A DNA stretch of 64,000 nucleotides from Blautia argi. GTDB taxonomy: Bacteria; Bacillota; Clostridia; Lachnospirales; Lachnospiraceae. The notes beneath the pieces were generated by a model. It was not told the origin of the DNA and made no database searches. It was given only the letters and a program-made list of their open reading frames with translations. The stretch spans positions 2,293,501 through 2,357,500 of the forward strand of contig NZ_CP030280.1 in the NCBI RefSeq assembly GCF_003287895.1, written 5' to 3'. The translations under genes were made by a program, and so were the position numbers. Shown one piece after another: positions 1 through 8,867 of this stretch. Position 1 is the stretch's first letter. The number at the start of each line of letters is the position of its first letter.

Positions 1-984
1 GCCCAGAATCACCACGTCCAGACTATCTACTGCTGCGCTTTTTGCAGCCGGAGAAGCATAGCGCATAGCTGAAATTTCCTGATGCTTCGGATTTTCCCGG
101 ATAGAAGCAATCGCTTTTAAATCAAAGCACTGCACGTCCAGAATGGTATCAAAGTATCCCTTGTCTGCCATGTCTACCATGTATCCTGTAATACCGCCCA
201 TACAGAAGCTGCCCTTAATATGCTCTTTTTCCATCATTTCTTCCACATATTTTGCCACAGCCAGGGAAGCGCCTCCGGCACCGGTCTGGAAGGAAAAACC
301 ATCCTTTAAGTAACCAGAATGCTTAACTACCTGTGCTGCCAGCCCTGCAATGCGAAGCCCTACCGGATCACGGGTAATCTTGGTTGTTCCTGACACAATA
401 CGCGCCGGATCTCCAATCTGCTCCACCTGCACTACATAATCCACATATCCTTCGTTGATAGAGGTATCCTTTAAGGGATATGGAACCAGGTTATCGGTAA
501 TTACCACAACCTTACCGGCATGTATGGCATCCGAAAAAGCATATCCCAGAGAGCCACAGGCAGAAGGACCATATTTGCCGCTACAGTTTCCCATATTGTC
601 TGCACAAGGCGCAGCCAGAAAGGCAATGTCGATTTTAGAGGAACCGTTTTCCATATCTCCGGCTCTTCCACCGTGACTTCTGAAAATCACCGGTTTTTCC
701 AAAATCCCCTGGGAAATGGCTTTTCCCACCTTTGCTCCCATGTAATTACATTCCAATCCTGTGACTACGCCGTTTTTAATATGGTCGATAATAGGCTCGT
801 GAATATCGAAAATGGAACTGGCATTTACGGTTAAATCCCGGATTCCCATACGGGCTGCTTCCTCCAATACCATGTTTAGTACATAGTCGCCGTTTCTCAT
901 ATGATGATGAAAAGAGATGGTCATTCCGGATTTTAATCCTGTTTTTTCAATGGCCTCTTTTATGGATTCGATTAATTTGCTCAT
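1..984 (-). CDS. citF: Citrate lyase alpha subunit CitF (partial, C-terminus outside window)
   Basis: The frame is open from the ATG at 984 to the left edge, giving the first 328 residues of a protein usually a little over 500 long. CitF is the CoA-transferase subunit that swaps acetyl for citryl on the acyl-carrier subunit CitD. The reading contains a GGRAGDMENGSSKID stretch near residue 125 and a GAGGAS segment near residue 240, which I recognise from CitF. The ATG overlaps the citE stop (ATGA at 981-984) and follows a GGAGGTG ribosome site. Third gene of citDEF at the end of the hut operon. The substrate could be citramalate rather than citrate, because the two lyases are homologous. Confidence 0.9.
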   Translation of the reverse strand, partial: MSKLIESIKEAIEKTGLKSGMTISFHHHMRNGDYVLNMVLEEAARMGIRDLTVNASSIFDIHEPIIDHIKNGVVTGLECNYMGAKVGKAISQGILEKPVIFRSHGGRAGDMENGSSKIDIAFLAAPCADNMGNCSGKYGPSACGSLGYAFSDAIHAGKVVVITDNLVPYPLKDTSINEGYVDYVVQVEQIGDPARIVSGTTKITRDPVGLRIAGLAAQVVKHSGYLKDGFSFQTGAGGASLAVAKYVEEMMEKEHIKGSFCMGGITGYMVDMADKGYFDTILDVQCFDLKAIASIRENPKHQEISAMRYASPAAKSAAVDSLDVVILG

Positions 985-1856
985 CTGCACGCACCTCCGT
1001 AAATCGCTTCTTCCATTTCCAGTACCTGTCTGGCACGTTTTACAATAGGTGCGTCAATCATCTTGCCTCTTAAAGAAATAACGCCTTTGCCCTGACGCTT
1101 GCCTTCTTCAATGGCCTCCATAACATCATGGGCATACTCGATTTCGCTTTCTGTGGGAGAAAAGACTGCATTTACAATGTCCACATGTCTTGGGGAAATG
1201 ACTGCTTTTCCTGCAAAGCCCAGACTCTTGGCAAACTCTGTATCCTTTTCCAGACCTTCCATATCCTCCACATCTGTAAACGGCGTATCATATGCCTCGA
1301 TTCCGCAGGCTCTTGCCGCACACACCAGACGGGTTCTGGCATAGAAAATTTCCTTGCCCTCTTTGGTACGTTTGCAGTGCATGTCTGCGGTAAAATCCTC
1401 TCCGCCTAAAAACAAACCAATGACCCGTTTGTCTGCACTGGCAATATCAAAGGCTTTCTCCACACCCAAAGCGGTTTCGATCAGCGGCAGAATTTTTACC
1501 GCACCTTCTTCTACGCCTGCTTCCTTTTCCACTTCTGTGATATAATCTGCCACCTGACGAATCATCTCGCCTCCGCTTACCTTGGTTGGCATAATCACAT
1601 CCGGCTTCAGAGGAATGATGGCTTTTAAGTCCTCCTTCCAGAACTCTGTGTCTGTAGGATTGATACGAACCACAACCTCACAGGCTGGAAAAGACTGATA
1701 TTTCAGCGCATTTCTTACCAAAATTCTAGCTGCGTCCTTCTCGTCCGGAGATACTGCGTCCTCCAAATCAAAAATAATAGTATCTGCTCCCAGAGTATCC
1801 CCGTTTATCAGCATATTGGGAGTGTTTCCCGGTAAAAACAGCATGGTTCTCCTCAT
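981..1856 (-). CDS. citE: Citrate (or citramalate) lyase beta subunit CitE
   Basis: A 291-residue protein of normal CitE length. CitE cleaves the acyl-ACP thioester (citryl-ACP to acetyl-ACP plus oxaloacetate; citramalyl-ACP would give pyruvate). Visible features of the CitE/HpcH TIM-barrel family are the N-terminal RTMLFLPGN, FDLEDAV near residues 29-35, VVRINP near 61-66, LPLIET near 123-128 and the metal-binding region FLGGEDFTADMH near 148-159. It overlaps citD by ATGA (1853-1856) and citF by ATGA (981-984), so the three subunits are translationally coupled. Confidence 0.93.
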   Translation of the reverse strand: MRRTMLFLPGNTPNMLINGDTLGADTIIFDLEDAVSPDEKDAARILVRNALKYQSFPACEVVVRINPTDTEFWKEDLKAIIPLKPDVIMPTKVSGGEMIRQVADYITEVEKEAGVEEGAVKILPLIETALGVEKAFDIASADKRVIGLFLGGEDFTADMHCKRTKEGKEIFYARTRLVCAARACGIEAYDTPFTDVEDMEGLEKDTEFAKSLGFAGKAVISPRHVDIVNAVFSPTESEIEYAHDVMEAIEEGKRQGKGVISLRGKMIDAPIVKRARQVLEMEEAIYGGACR

Positions 1857-2125
1857 TTTGCTTCCACTCCCCCTCTTTTCAGTGCAGTTTCCATTCGTGC
1901 GCGTATTACGCAGTCTAAGGCACCTTTGTCTTTAATAAAGATTTTTCCTGTGGATACGTCAAATTCCTTTAAGGTATCCAGCACGGCAGCCCGAATGGAA
2001 TCCATATATTGATTCGCAACAACGGAGTCAATCTCCAGGGTCAGTTCCTTTTCGTCTGGCTCAATCTGAATAAACAAATCACTGGATTCCAGGGTTCCTG
2101 CTACTGCATTTTTTAAAATCTTCAC
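1853..2125 (-). CDS. citD: Citrate lyase acyl carrier protein CitD
   Basis: A 90-residue protein, the usual CitD size, starting with GTG at 2125 behind AGGAGAAGG. CitD carries the 2'-(5''-triphosphoribosyl)-3'-dephospho-CoA group on a serine. Ser14 in the N-terminal AGTLESSD segment sits at the position known for this family. The cofactor would be made and attached by the CitX-CitG fusion at 14052-15464, and acetylated by CitC at 12991-14055. First gene of citDEF, 35 bp after fchA, so very likely on the hut transcript. Confidence 0.92.
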   Translation of the reverse strand: MKILKNAVAGTLESSDLFIQIEPDEKELTLEIDSVVANQYMDSIRAAVLDTLKEFDVSTGKIFIKDKGALDCVIRARMETALKRGGVEAK

Positions 2126-2160
2126 AGGCCTTCTCCTTTCATCGTCTTCCTTCTTTTGCT

Positions 2161-2793
2161 TTACTCTGTTACACTTTTGGAAACCCCTGCCTGTGCCAGA
2201 ATTTTCTGTTCAAAGGCAACGGCTTTTTTCTCCAATACAGCAACCTCTTCAGAAGTTGCCTTTACAAATTCTTCGTCCTTAATGGATTCCAGATTGATTT
2301 TTACATTAAACAATGCACCCAATACAGCAGTTCTCGCCATCATAGTAGCAACCAGTGCATCTGTTACCGCAGTTTTATTTCCCTTTGTCACCATAACCTC
2401 TGCAAAAGGAAGTACCTCATATGCTGCTTTTGCCACAGATAAAGGCACTGCCACTGCCGCCTTTAAGCCATTCTGCATAGCGGCTGTACGGGCTGCCTTT
2501 TCCTCCTCTGTTTCCTTCGGAAGAGTCAGAGCCTGCATATATAAATCAAAGGATTCACTATCTCTTTTGATATCATCTAAAAGCTGCTCGCAGATTTTAT
2601 GCATAGGTTCTACAGCTGCCTTCATCTCTTCTTCCACTTCTGCATATTTTTTCTTGCCAATAGTCAGTCCTGCCACCATTTCTGTAAGAGCTGCTGCTAA
2701 AGCGCCAGCGAGGGCGGAAATACTTCCGCCCCCAGGTACTGGTTCATTAGAGGCTGTCTGCATGGCGAATTCTTTAATTGTCATATTTTTCAT
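2161..2793 (-). CDS. fchA: Formimidoyltetrahydrofolate cyclodeaminase / methenyl-THF cyclohydrolase family
   Basis: A 210-residue all-helical protein of the FTCD_C family, with the glycine-rich VPGGGSISALAGALA near residues 19-33. The enzyme deaminates 5-formimino-THF to 5,10-methenyl-THF, the step after the transferase encoded just upstream. In mammals both activities sit on one polypeptide; here they are separate adjacent genes. The start follows AAGAGGT. Members of this family can also act as methenyl-THF cyclohydrolase, but the hut context favours cyclodeaminase. Confidence 0.88.
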   Translation of the reverse strand: MKNMTIKEFAMQTASNEPVPGGGSISALAGALAAALTEMVAGLTIGKKKYAEVEEEMKAAVEPMHKICEQLLDDIKRDSESFDLYMQALTLPKETEEEKAARTAAMQNGLKAAVAVPLSVAKAAYEVLPFAEVMVTKGNKTAVTDALVATMMARTAVLGALFNVKINLESIKDEEFVKATSEEVAVLEKKAVAFEQKILAQAGVSKSVTE

Positions 2794-2820
2794 GGCATAT
2801 ACCTCTTATATCATTTTAAA

Positions 2821-3714
2821 TTACAGTCTTGTTTCAAGCACCTGTTTCGGGTCAAAGCCTTCAAATCCCAGGTAATACTCTGCACAGTCTACGATTGCCT
2901 GCAGAGGAATCAGACCAACAACTTCACTGCCAAGTACATTTACGCCGTAACGTCTTGCTTCCATGCGAACCGTTTCAAATACAGTGTAAACAGATGTTTT
3001 TGTGTAGTCTGTCAGGTTCATGGATACCTGTGCAATGTTTCTGTCTTCCAGCATAACGCCCATTGCCTTGCAGTAACGGAAGCCGCCTTTTACATGACGG
3101 ATTTTATCTGCAATTTTCTGAGCGATTTCCACGTTTGAAGTATCCAGGTTAATGTTGTAAGCAATCAGCGGCATTCTGGCGCCGATAGCTGTTACTCCGC
3201 CTGTAGGGTGAATGGTGTTTGGACCAAAGTCCGGTTTCCATTTTTCCTGATCTTTCATTTTTTCTGCCATACCTTCAAACTGTCCCTGACGAACCTTTGC
3301 AAGGTTTTCTCTGTGGGGTGCAGTTGCAGATTTTTCATATAAGAAGAATGGCTGACCGAATTTCTCAGAAGCTTCTTTTGCAACCTCTTTTGCAAGAGCA
3401 TCTGCTTCTTCTACGGTTGTGTTACGAATAGGAATGAAAGGAACAACGTCAACACAGCCCATGCGTGGGTGCTGTCCCTGATGTTTTGTCATATCAATGA
3501 GTTCCACTGCTTTGCCGATAGCAGCTACCATAGCGTCCTTTAACGGAGCCGGTTCACCGATAACCGTCACAACACTTCTGTTGTGGTCTTCATCAGAGCT
3601 GTAGTCCAGCAATTTTACGCCTTCCACATTGCGGAAGCAGTCAACAATTTTTTCGATTTTTTCTTTATCTCTACCTTCACTGAAGTTAGGTACACATTCA
3701 ATAATCTTGTTCAT
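2821..3714 (-). CDS. ftcD: Glutamate formimidoyltransferase
   Basis: 297 residues, matching the stand-alone formiminotransferase (N plus C subdomain) without a fused cyclodeaminase. It moves the formimino group from N-formimino-L-glutamate to tetrahydrofolate, releasing glutamate. The N-terminal IIECVPNFSEGRD and the mid-protein HQGQHPRMGCVDVVPF segment are family hallmarks. The start follows AAGGAG. Its position between hutI and fchA puts it at the step after imidazolonepropionase, so histidine goes to glutamate by the folate route rather than by formiminoglutamase. Confidence 0.95.
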   Translation of the reverse strand: MNKIIECVPNFSEGRDKEKIEKIVDCFRNVEGVKLLDYSSDEDHNRSVVTVIGEPAPLKDAMVAAIGKAVELIDMTKHQGQHPRMGCVDVVPFIPIRNTTVEEADALAKEVAKEASEKFGQPFFLYEKSATAPHRENLAKVRQGQFEGMAEKMKDQEKWKPDFGPNTIHPTGGVTAIGARMPLIAYNINLDTSNVEIAQKIADKIRHVKGGFRYCKAMGVMLEDRNIAQVSMNLTDYTKTSVYTVFETVRMEARRYGVNVLGSEVVGLIPLQAIVDCAEYYLGFEGFDPKQVLETRL

Positions 3715-3727
3715 GATGTTATTCTCC

Positions 3728-4984
3728 TTATTTCCATTCTTTGTGGTATACGGTTTCCCCTTTTTTGATAACAGTTTCTACCAGATTAATGCCTGTATGA
3801 TACGGCATAAAGTGAATAGAAGGGAATTTCAGAATCACAAGGTCTGCCTGTTTTCCGGGTTCCAGGCTTCCCACAGTATCCGCTCTGTCTACGGCTGCCG
3901 CTCCATTGATGGTCAGCGCTGTAATGACCTCCTCAATGGACATGTTCATATAAATACAGCCAAGAGCTACCAGAAGCGGTATGGAATTAGTAAAGCAGCT
4001 TCCCGGATTCAAATCAGAAGCAAGCGCCACAGCACAGCCCTCATCAATCATTTTTCTTCCAGGTGCATATTCCTCTTTTAAAGAAAATGCAGTCGCAGGA
4101 AGCAGGGTACTGATCACACCGGCATCTCGCATCTGACGGATTCCCTCATCAGAAGCCTTGAGCAAATGGTCTGCAGACACAGCCCCCACTCTGGAAGCCA
4201 GCTCTGCACCACCTAACTGATAAATCTCATCTGCATGGATTTTTAACTTAAATCCCATTTTCTTTGCTTCTGTGAGATAATACTCGGAATCTTCTATATT
4301 AAATACATTCTTTTCTGTAAAGATGTCAGCAAACTCTGCCAGGTTTTCTTCTTTTACTTTAGGCATAACCACCTGAAGCTGCTCTTCCAGGAACTCTCTT
4401 TCCCTGCCTTTCCACTGAGGAAGAACACTGTGAGGTCCTAGGAAGGTTCTGACAATATCCACCGGGTGGGTTTCGTCCAGCTTTTTCATGACACGAAGCT
4501 GTTTCAGCTCTGTGTCACAATCCATGCCATAACCGCTCTTGCCTTCCACTGTGGTAACACCAAACTCCAGCATGCGGTTTAAACGTTCTTCTCCGGCTTC
4601 TATCAGTTCCTCTTCGGTTGCCTCTCTGGTAGGAACGACGGTGGCATTAATGCCGCCGCCCCGTTCCATAATGGACATATAACTGTCGCCCTTTAACCTC
4701 CAGGAAAATTCATCTGCACGGTATCCGCCGAAAATAAAGTGTGTATGAGAATCCACGAACCCCGGCATAACGGTTTTCCCTGTGGCGTCTATGACTTCAT
4801 ATTCTTCAAAGTCCACCTGTTTGTCCAGTTCCTCTGTGGTTCCTGTGGCAACGATTTTGTCATCATGGATAATCACTGCACCGTCTTTAATCAGACCGAT
4901 GTCAGACATTTCTTTTCCATGCTTTGGCGCACTGCCCTTACAGGTAACCAGTTCAGAAGCGTGACGTATATATCTTTTTTTCAT
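3728..4984 (-). CDS. hutI: Imidazolonepropionase HutI
   Basis: Hydrolyses imidazolone-5-propionate to N-formimino-L-glutamate. The product is 418 residues from the ATG at 4984, which sits nine bases after GAGG; a GTG five codons upstream lies too close to that site. Amidohydrolase features are visible: PGFVDSHTHFIFGG with His80 and His82 as metal ligands, KIHADE, SADHLL and ALASDLNPG. Length and motifs are normal. It lies 33 bp after hutU and 13 bp before ftcD. Confidence 0.95.
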   Translation of the reverse strand: MKKRYIRHASELVTCKGSAPKHGKEMSDIGLIKDGAVIIHDDKIVATGTTEELDKQVDFEEYEVIDATGKTVMPGFVDSHTHFIFGGYRADEFSWRLKGDSYMSIMERGGGINATVVPTREATEEELIEAGEERLNRMLEFGVTTVEGKSGYGMDCDTELKQLRVMKKLDETHPVDIVRTFLGPHSVLPQWKGREREFLEEQLQVVMPKVKEENLAEFADIFTEKNVFNIEDSEYYLTEAKKMGFKLKIHADEIYQLGGAELASRVGAVSADHLLKASDEGIRQMRDAGVISTLLPATAFSLKEEYAPGRKMIDEGCAVALASDLNPGSCFTNSIPLLVALGCIYMNMSIEEVITALTINGAAAVDRADTVGSLEPGKQADLVILKFPSIHFMPYHTGINLVETVIKKGETVYHKEWK

Positions 4985-5017
4985 GTTCAATTTCCTCACA
5001 ACTGTTTGCAGCAGATT

Positions 5018-7063
5018 TTAGTGATGTGTGTGATGATGAGGCTCTACAACCACATCTTTACATACTCTCTCAATTAATTCATCGCTTGCCAGATAAGGCA
5101 TGGTGATATAATCCTCGCCGTTTCTGATTTTGTTGTATTCTGCAACTGTTTCAATAGAATGTTCACATCTGCCCCAGCTTCTTCTGGAAACGCCAATCAT
5201 AGTATCCCATGGAATGGCTGCTCTTAAGATTTCGTCCACTCTTTCGCTGCCGTCCAGAACCATACCGAATCCGCCGTTGATAGATTTGCTGATACCAACG
5301 CCGCCGCCGTTGTGCAGAGCTACAAGGCTCATACCTCTTGCCGCATTACCTGCGTAGCAGTGAACAGCCATATCTGCTGTAATATTGGAACCATCGTAAA
5401 TGTTTGATGTTTCTCTGTATGGAGAATCTGTTCCGCCTGTGTCATGGTGGTCACGTCCCAGCATAACCGGTCCGATTTCTCCGTTTCTTACCATTTCATT
5501 GAATTTCAGAGCAATATCTCTTCTTCCCAGAGCGTCCTGATACAGAATACGGCACTGTGTACCAACAACCAGTTTGTTCTTTTCTGCATCACGAATCCAG
5601 ATGTAGTTATCTCTATCCTGGCTTCTTCTGTTCGGATCAATGATTTCCATTGCCGCATGGTCTGTCTTTCTCAAATCTTCCGGTTTGCCGGACAGGCAGC
5701 ACCATCTGAATGGTCCGTATCCGTAATCAAACAACTCCGGTCCTAAAATATCTTCTACATAAGATGGGAAGATAAAGCCTTCGCTGGTGTCTTCGCCGTT
5801 CTTTGCAATGTCTTTTGCGCCTGCATCAAAAACAGCTTTCATAAATGCGTTACCATAATCAAAGAAGTAAGCGCCTCTTTCTACCAGAGTCTTAATCAGA
5901 TGATAATGTTTAATCAGGGACTGGTCTACCAGTTCACAGAATTTTTCTTTATCATTTGCCAGCATCTCTGTTCTCTCTTCAAAAGTCAGACCCTGTGGGC
6001 AGTAACCTCCGTCGTATGGAACGTGGCAGGAAGTCTGGTCAGATAAGAGTTCAATCTTAATATTGTTGTCAACTGCATACTGCAGAAGGTCTACGATATT
6101 TCCGTGGAATGCAATGGAGATAGTTTCTTTCTTATCCATGTATTCCTGTGCTACACGGAATGCTTCCGCTGCATCTTCAATTACCAGACTTACCCAACCC
6201 TGGCTGTGGCGTGTTTCAATTCTGGAGTAGTCAACTTCTGCTACAATACCAACACCGCCTGCGATTTCAATGGCTTTTGGCTGAGCTCCGCTCATTCCGC
6301 CAAGACCACTTGTCACAAATAAGTGACCTGCTAAATCGCCGTCCTGGGGAACACCTAAGAATTTACGTCCTGCGTTCAAGATGGTATTGAAGGTACCGTG
6401 AACAATACCCTGCGGTCCAATGTACATCCAGCCGCCTGCTGTCATCTGTCCATAAGAAGAGCAGCCCATAGCAGTTGCTTTTGCCCAGTCTTCCGGATTA
6501 TCAAACATACCTACCATAAGTCCGTTTGTTACAATAACTCTTGGGCTGGATTCATGAGATTTAAAAAGCCCCATTGGGTGTCCGCTCATCATAACCAATG
6601 TGTGATGATGTGTCAGTTTTTCCAGGTATTTCTTGATTAACTGATACTGCATCCAGTTCTGACAAACCTGTCCGGTTTCTCCATATGTAACCAGCTCGTA
6701 TGGATAAAGAGCTACATCGTGATCCAGGTTGTTGTCAATCATAACCTGGAAAGCTTTACCTTCCACACATTCGCCTTTATATTCATCAATAGGTTTTCCG
6801 TAAATTCTTTCCTTTGGCATAAAACGGTATCCGTAAATACGTCCATGTGTCAATAATTCGTCCAGGAATTCCGGTGCCAGTTGTTCATGCAGTTCTTCCG
6901 GCACATATCTCAAAGCGTTTGCTACTGCCAGTTTAATCTCTCTTTTGTTCAGTGTCAGCTCTCTCATCGGCGCTCTTCTGACACCATCCTTAAAGGTTGG
7001 GTATTCTGGTAATACCGGGTCCAGTTTGATTACCATTGCATTTCCGATATCTGCATTGTTCAT
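5018..7063 (-). CDS. hutU: Urocanate hydratase HutU (long form)
   Basis: Converts urocanate to imidazolone-5-propionate using tightly bound NAD+. At 681 residues this is the long form seen in many anaerobes, against about 550 in the classical form. SGHPMGLF, the glycine-rich GLGGMSGAQPKA nucleotide segment and YGNAF identify the family. The last residues are His-rich (PHHHTHH). First gene of the hut-cit operon, with GGAG ten bases before the ATG. Histidine ammonia-lyase (hutH), which supplies urocanate, is not in this window and may lie to the left. Confidence 0.95.
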   Translation of the reverse strand: MNNADIGNAMVIKLDPVLPEYPTFKDGVRRAPMRELTLNKREIKLAVANALRYVPEELHEQLAPEFLDELLTHGRIYGYRFMPKERIYGKPIDEYKGECVEGKAFQVMIDNNLDHDVALYPYELVTYGETGQVCQNWMQYQLIKKYLEKLTHHHTLVMMSGHPMGLFKSHESSPRVIVTNGLMVGMFDNPEDWAKATAMGCSSYGQMTAGGWMYIGPQGIVHGTFNTILNAGRKFLGVPQDGDLAGHLFVTSGLGGMSGAQPKAIEIAGGVGIVAEVDYSRIETRHSQGWVSLVIEDAAEAFRVAQEYMDKKETISIAFHGNIVDLLQYAVDNNIKIELLSDQTSCHVPYDGGYCPQGLTFEERTEMLANDKEKFCELVDQSLIKHYHLIKTLVERGAYFFDYGNAFMKAVFDAGAKDIAKNGEDTSEGFIFPSYVEDILGPELFDYGYGPFRWCCLSGKPEDLRKTDHAAMEIIDPNRRSQDRDNYIWIRDAEKNKLVVGTQCRILYQDALGRRDIALKFNEMVRNGEIGPVMLGRDHHDTGGTDSPYRETSNIYDGSNITADMAVHCYAGNAARGMSLVALHNGGGVGISKSINGGFGMVLDGSERVDEILRAAIPWDTMIGVSRRSWGRCEHSIETVAEYNKIRNGEDYITMPYLASDELIERVCKDVVVEPHHHTHH

Positions 7064-7092
7064 TTCACATCGTCTCCTTTGCTTTTTTTACG

Positions 7093-7101
7093 ATTGTAGC
7101 A
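7093..7101 (-). promoter_or_regulatory. Putative extended -10 promoter for the hut-cit operon
   Basis: On the minus strand TGC-TACAAT forms an extended -10 about 30 bases before the hutU ATG. No good -35 is visible at the right spacing, so this is a weak call. Confidence 0.35.
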
Positions 7102-7186
7102 TTGCCACAGTCTAAAAAACGTCTATTTTCCTAATTCCTGCTAAAAACCCATGAATTCTTTCGCTGTTTTTAACGAAATTGCACTG

Positions 7187-7213
7187 AACATTTTCCTGTG
7201 ATAAAGTAAAAAT
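7187..7213. repeat. Copy 1 of a shared intergenic element
   Basis: AACATTTTCCTGT followed by AAAGTAAAAAT recurs at 12160-12183 in the same orientation with a 3-base gap difference. The rest of 7064-7300 holds no gene I can support. Confidence 0.4.
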
Positions 7214-7300
7214 GCACTAAAATGTAGGATTTTCCGTCTGAAGCAGGTTCTATCAGCATTGCATCTGAACTTTCCTATTTATATGTAAAAATTTAATGGT

Positions 7301-7348
7301 AAAATAAAACGTGAGGCTGTCACACCAAGCAATGTGTCAGTCTCACGT
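7301..7348 (-). terminator. Rho-independent terminator of the YfcC-family gene
   Basis: Minus-strand hairpin with a 16-position stem (two mismatches; ACGTGAG paired with CTCACGT outside) and an 8-base loop, followed by TTTTATTTT. It starts 15 bases after the transporter stop codon. Confidence 0.85.
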
Positions 7349-7363
7349 CTTATATTCTTTTGT

Positions 7364-8770
7364 TTAAAATGGACCGTATCCAATCTGCACTGCCACAATC
7401 AGGGAAAGAAATGCCACAATCCACCAGAGGAGAAACAACGGAAACAGCCATTTCGCCCATTTGCCCCAAGGAATCTTTGCCATGGCACAGGCAGCTAAAA
7501 GTTCTCCTCCAGTAGGCGCCATAACATTGGTAAACGCATCACCCAACTGAAATGCCAGGACAGAAGTCTGTCTTGTAAGCCCAATTAAATCTGCCAATGG
7601 CGCCATAAGAGGCATGGTAATGGCAGCCTGACCGGAACCGGACGGCACCAGAATGTTAAACAAATCCTGCACCACAAACATTCCGCAGGCGCTTAACATA
7701 GGAGGAAGTCCGTCCAAAAGTCCTGCCAGTGCGTGAATAATGGTATCCATAATATTGGCGTCTTCCAGTACAATAAGCGCCGCATTACAAAGACCTATCA
7801 TCACCCCTGCAAAAAGCAGATTTCCACAGCCTTTTAAGAACTCTTCCGCAATCTGCCCCGGCTTCAGTCCACCCACAAATCCGGCAATCAATCCGGCAAT
7901 GAGAAACAGCGCTGCCAGTTCATCTATATAAAACCCAAATTTGATGATTCCGATAACCATGACTATCATGGCTCCCAACAAGGTCAGAAGCACCAGCTTT
8001 TGCCTGAGCGTCAGCTTTACCGCCTCGCTTAAATCAATATCCGATTCCTTTCCTTTGTCAAATTCATACACTAAACTGTTTTTGGGATTCTTTTTTACCT
8101 TTCCGGCATACAAGGTCACATAGGTAATACTTACTGCCATAAGTGCCAGAAATACACAGGCACGAAATCCGATTCCCGAAAACATAGGAAGCCCTGCGAT
8201 TCCCTGCGCAACGCCCACGGTAAAAGCATTGGTCATTGCTCCGGCATAGCCTGACGCAGCCGAACAGAAAATAATACCAAGAGCTACCAGAGAATCAAAT
8301 CCCATAGCAATACAAACCGCCAGCACTAAAGGTACAAACGCCAGAAATTCCTCAAAATTTCCGGCAAAAGCAGAACCGCAGCCAAAAACCATCATACAGA
8401 CCGGAATCATCAAAAGCTCTTTTCCCGCCATTTTCTTTACCACCAACGTCATACCGTTGTGTATGGCGCCGGTAGCTTCCATAATCTGAAACATTCCTCC
8501 AATGATAAACAAAAAGAAAATAACATAACTGGCTCTCTGAAGTCCCAATGTCACTGATTTAAAAAGCGCAAATATTTCTACCGGATTCTGTTCTACATAA
8601 TGAAAGGTATTTGGATCCACAATCTCCCTCTCTGTGGCAGGGTCTAAAATCCTGTCATACTGTCCTGCCGGAACCACATAAGTGGCTATTGCACAGCCAA
8701 TGATAATAATTGCCAACAAAACCATTGGATTCAGTGCTTTCATCTGAATTTTGCTCTTTTTCTTTTCCAT
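7364..8770 (-). CDS. YfcC-family membrane transporter (DcuC/ArcD-like)
   Basis: A hydrophobic protein of 468 residues with about a dozen membrane segments and the YfcC-type start (AIATYVVPAGQYDR). The family belongs to the DcuC/AbgT-like ion-transporter superfamily and is usually annotated as a putative basic amino acid or dicarboxylate antiporter; its substrate is unproven. The true start is probably the ATG at 8770, because AGGAGG (8778-8783) is seven bases before it and only one base before the ATG at 8776. Sitting between pepD and the hut operon, it may carry a histidine-related peptide, amino acid or end product. Confidence 0.8.
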   Translation of the reverse strand: MEKKKSKIQMKALNPMVLLAIIIIGCAIATYVVPAGQYDRILDPATEREIVDPNTFHYVEQNPVEIFALFKSVTLGLQRASYVIFFLFIIGGMFQIMEATGAIHNGMTLVVKKMAGKELLMIPVCMMVFGCGSAFAGNFEEFLAFVPLVLAVCIAMGFDSLVALGIIFCSAASGYAGAMTNAFTVGVAQGIAGLPMFSGIGFRACVFLALMAVSITYVTLYAGKVKKNPKNSLVYEFDKGKESDIDLSEAVKLTLRQKLVLLTLLGAMIVMVIGIIKFGFYIDELAALFLIAGLIAGFVGGLKPGQIAEEFLKGCGNLLFAGVMIGLCNAALIVLEDANIMDTIIHALAGLLDGLPPMLSACGMFVVQDLFNILVPSGSGQAAITMPLMAPLADLIGLTRQTSVLAFQLGDAFTNVMAPTGGELLAACAMAKIPWGKWAKWLFPLFLLWWIVAFLSLIVAVQIGYGPF

Positions 8771-8833
8771 TCGCATACCTCCTGTGATAAAATGTCAGCT
8801 CCTCTTTTTCGTGATATCACTTTAATATGCTAA

Positions 8834-8862
8834 ATTATAATAGAATCTTTCTTTTTCGTCAA
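8834..8862 (-). promoter_or_regulatory. Promoter of the YfcC-family gene
   Basis: TTGACG - 17 bp - TATAAT on the minus strand, directly after the pepD stop. A perfect GTGATATCAC palindrome (8811-8820) lies downstream of it and could be an operator. Confidence 0.75.
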
Positions 8863-8867
8863 TTGAA

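Noticed and set aside
455..834. Two overlapping plus-strand frames inside citF
   Set aside because: They are shadows of citF, which is continuous on the minus strand with clear family motifs.
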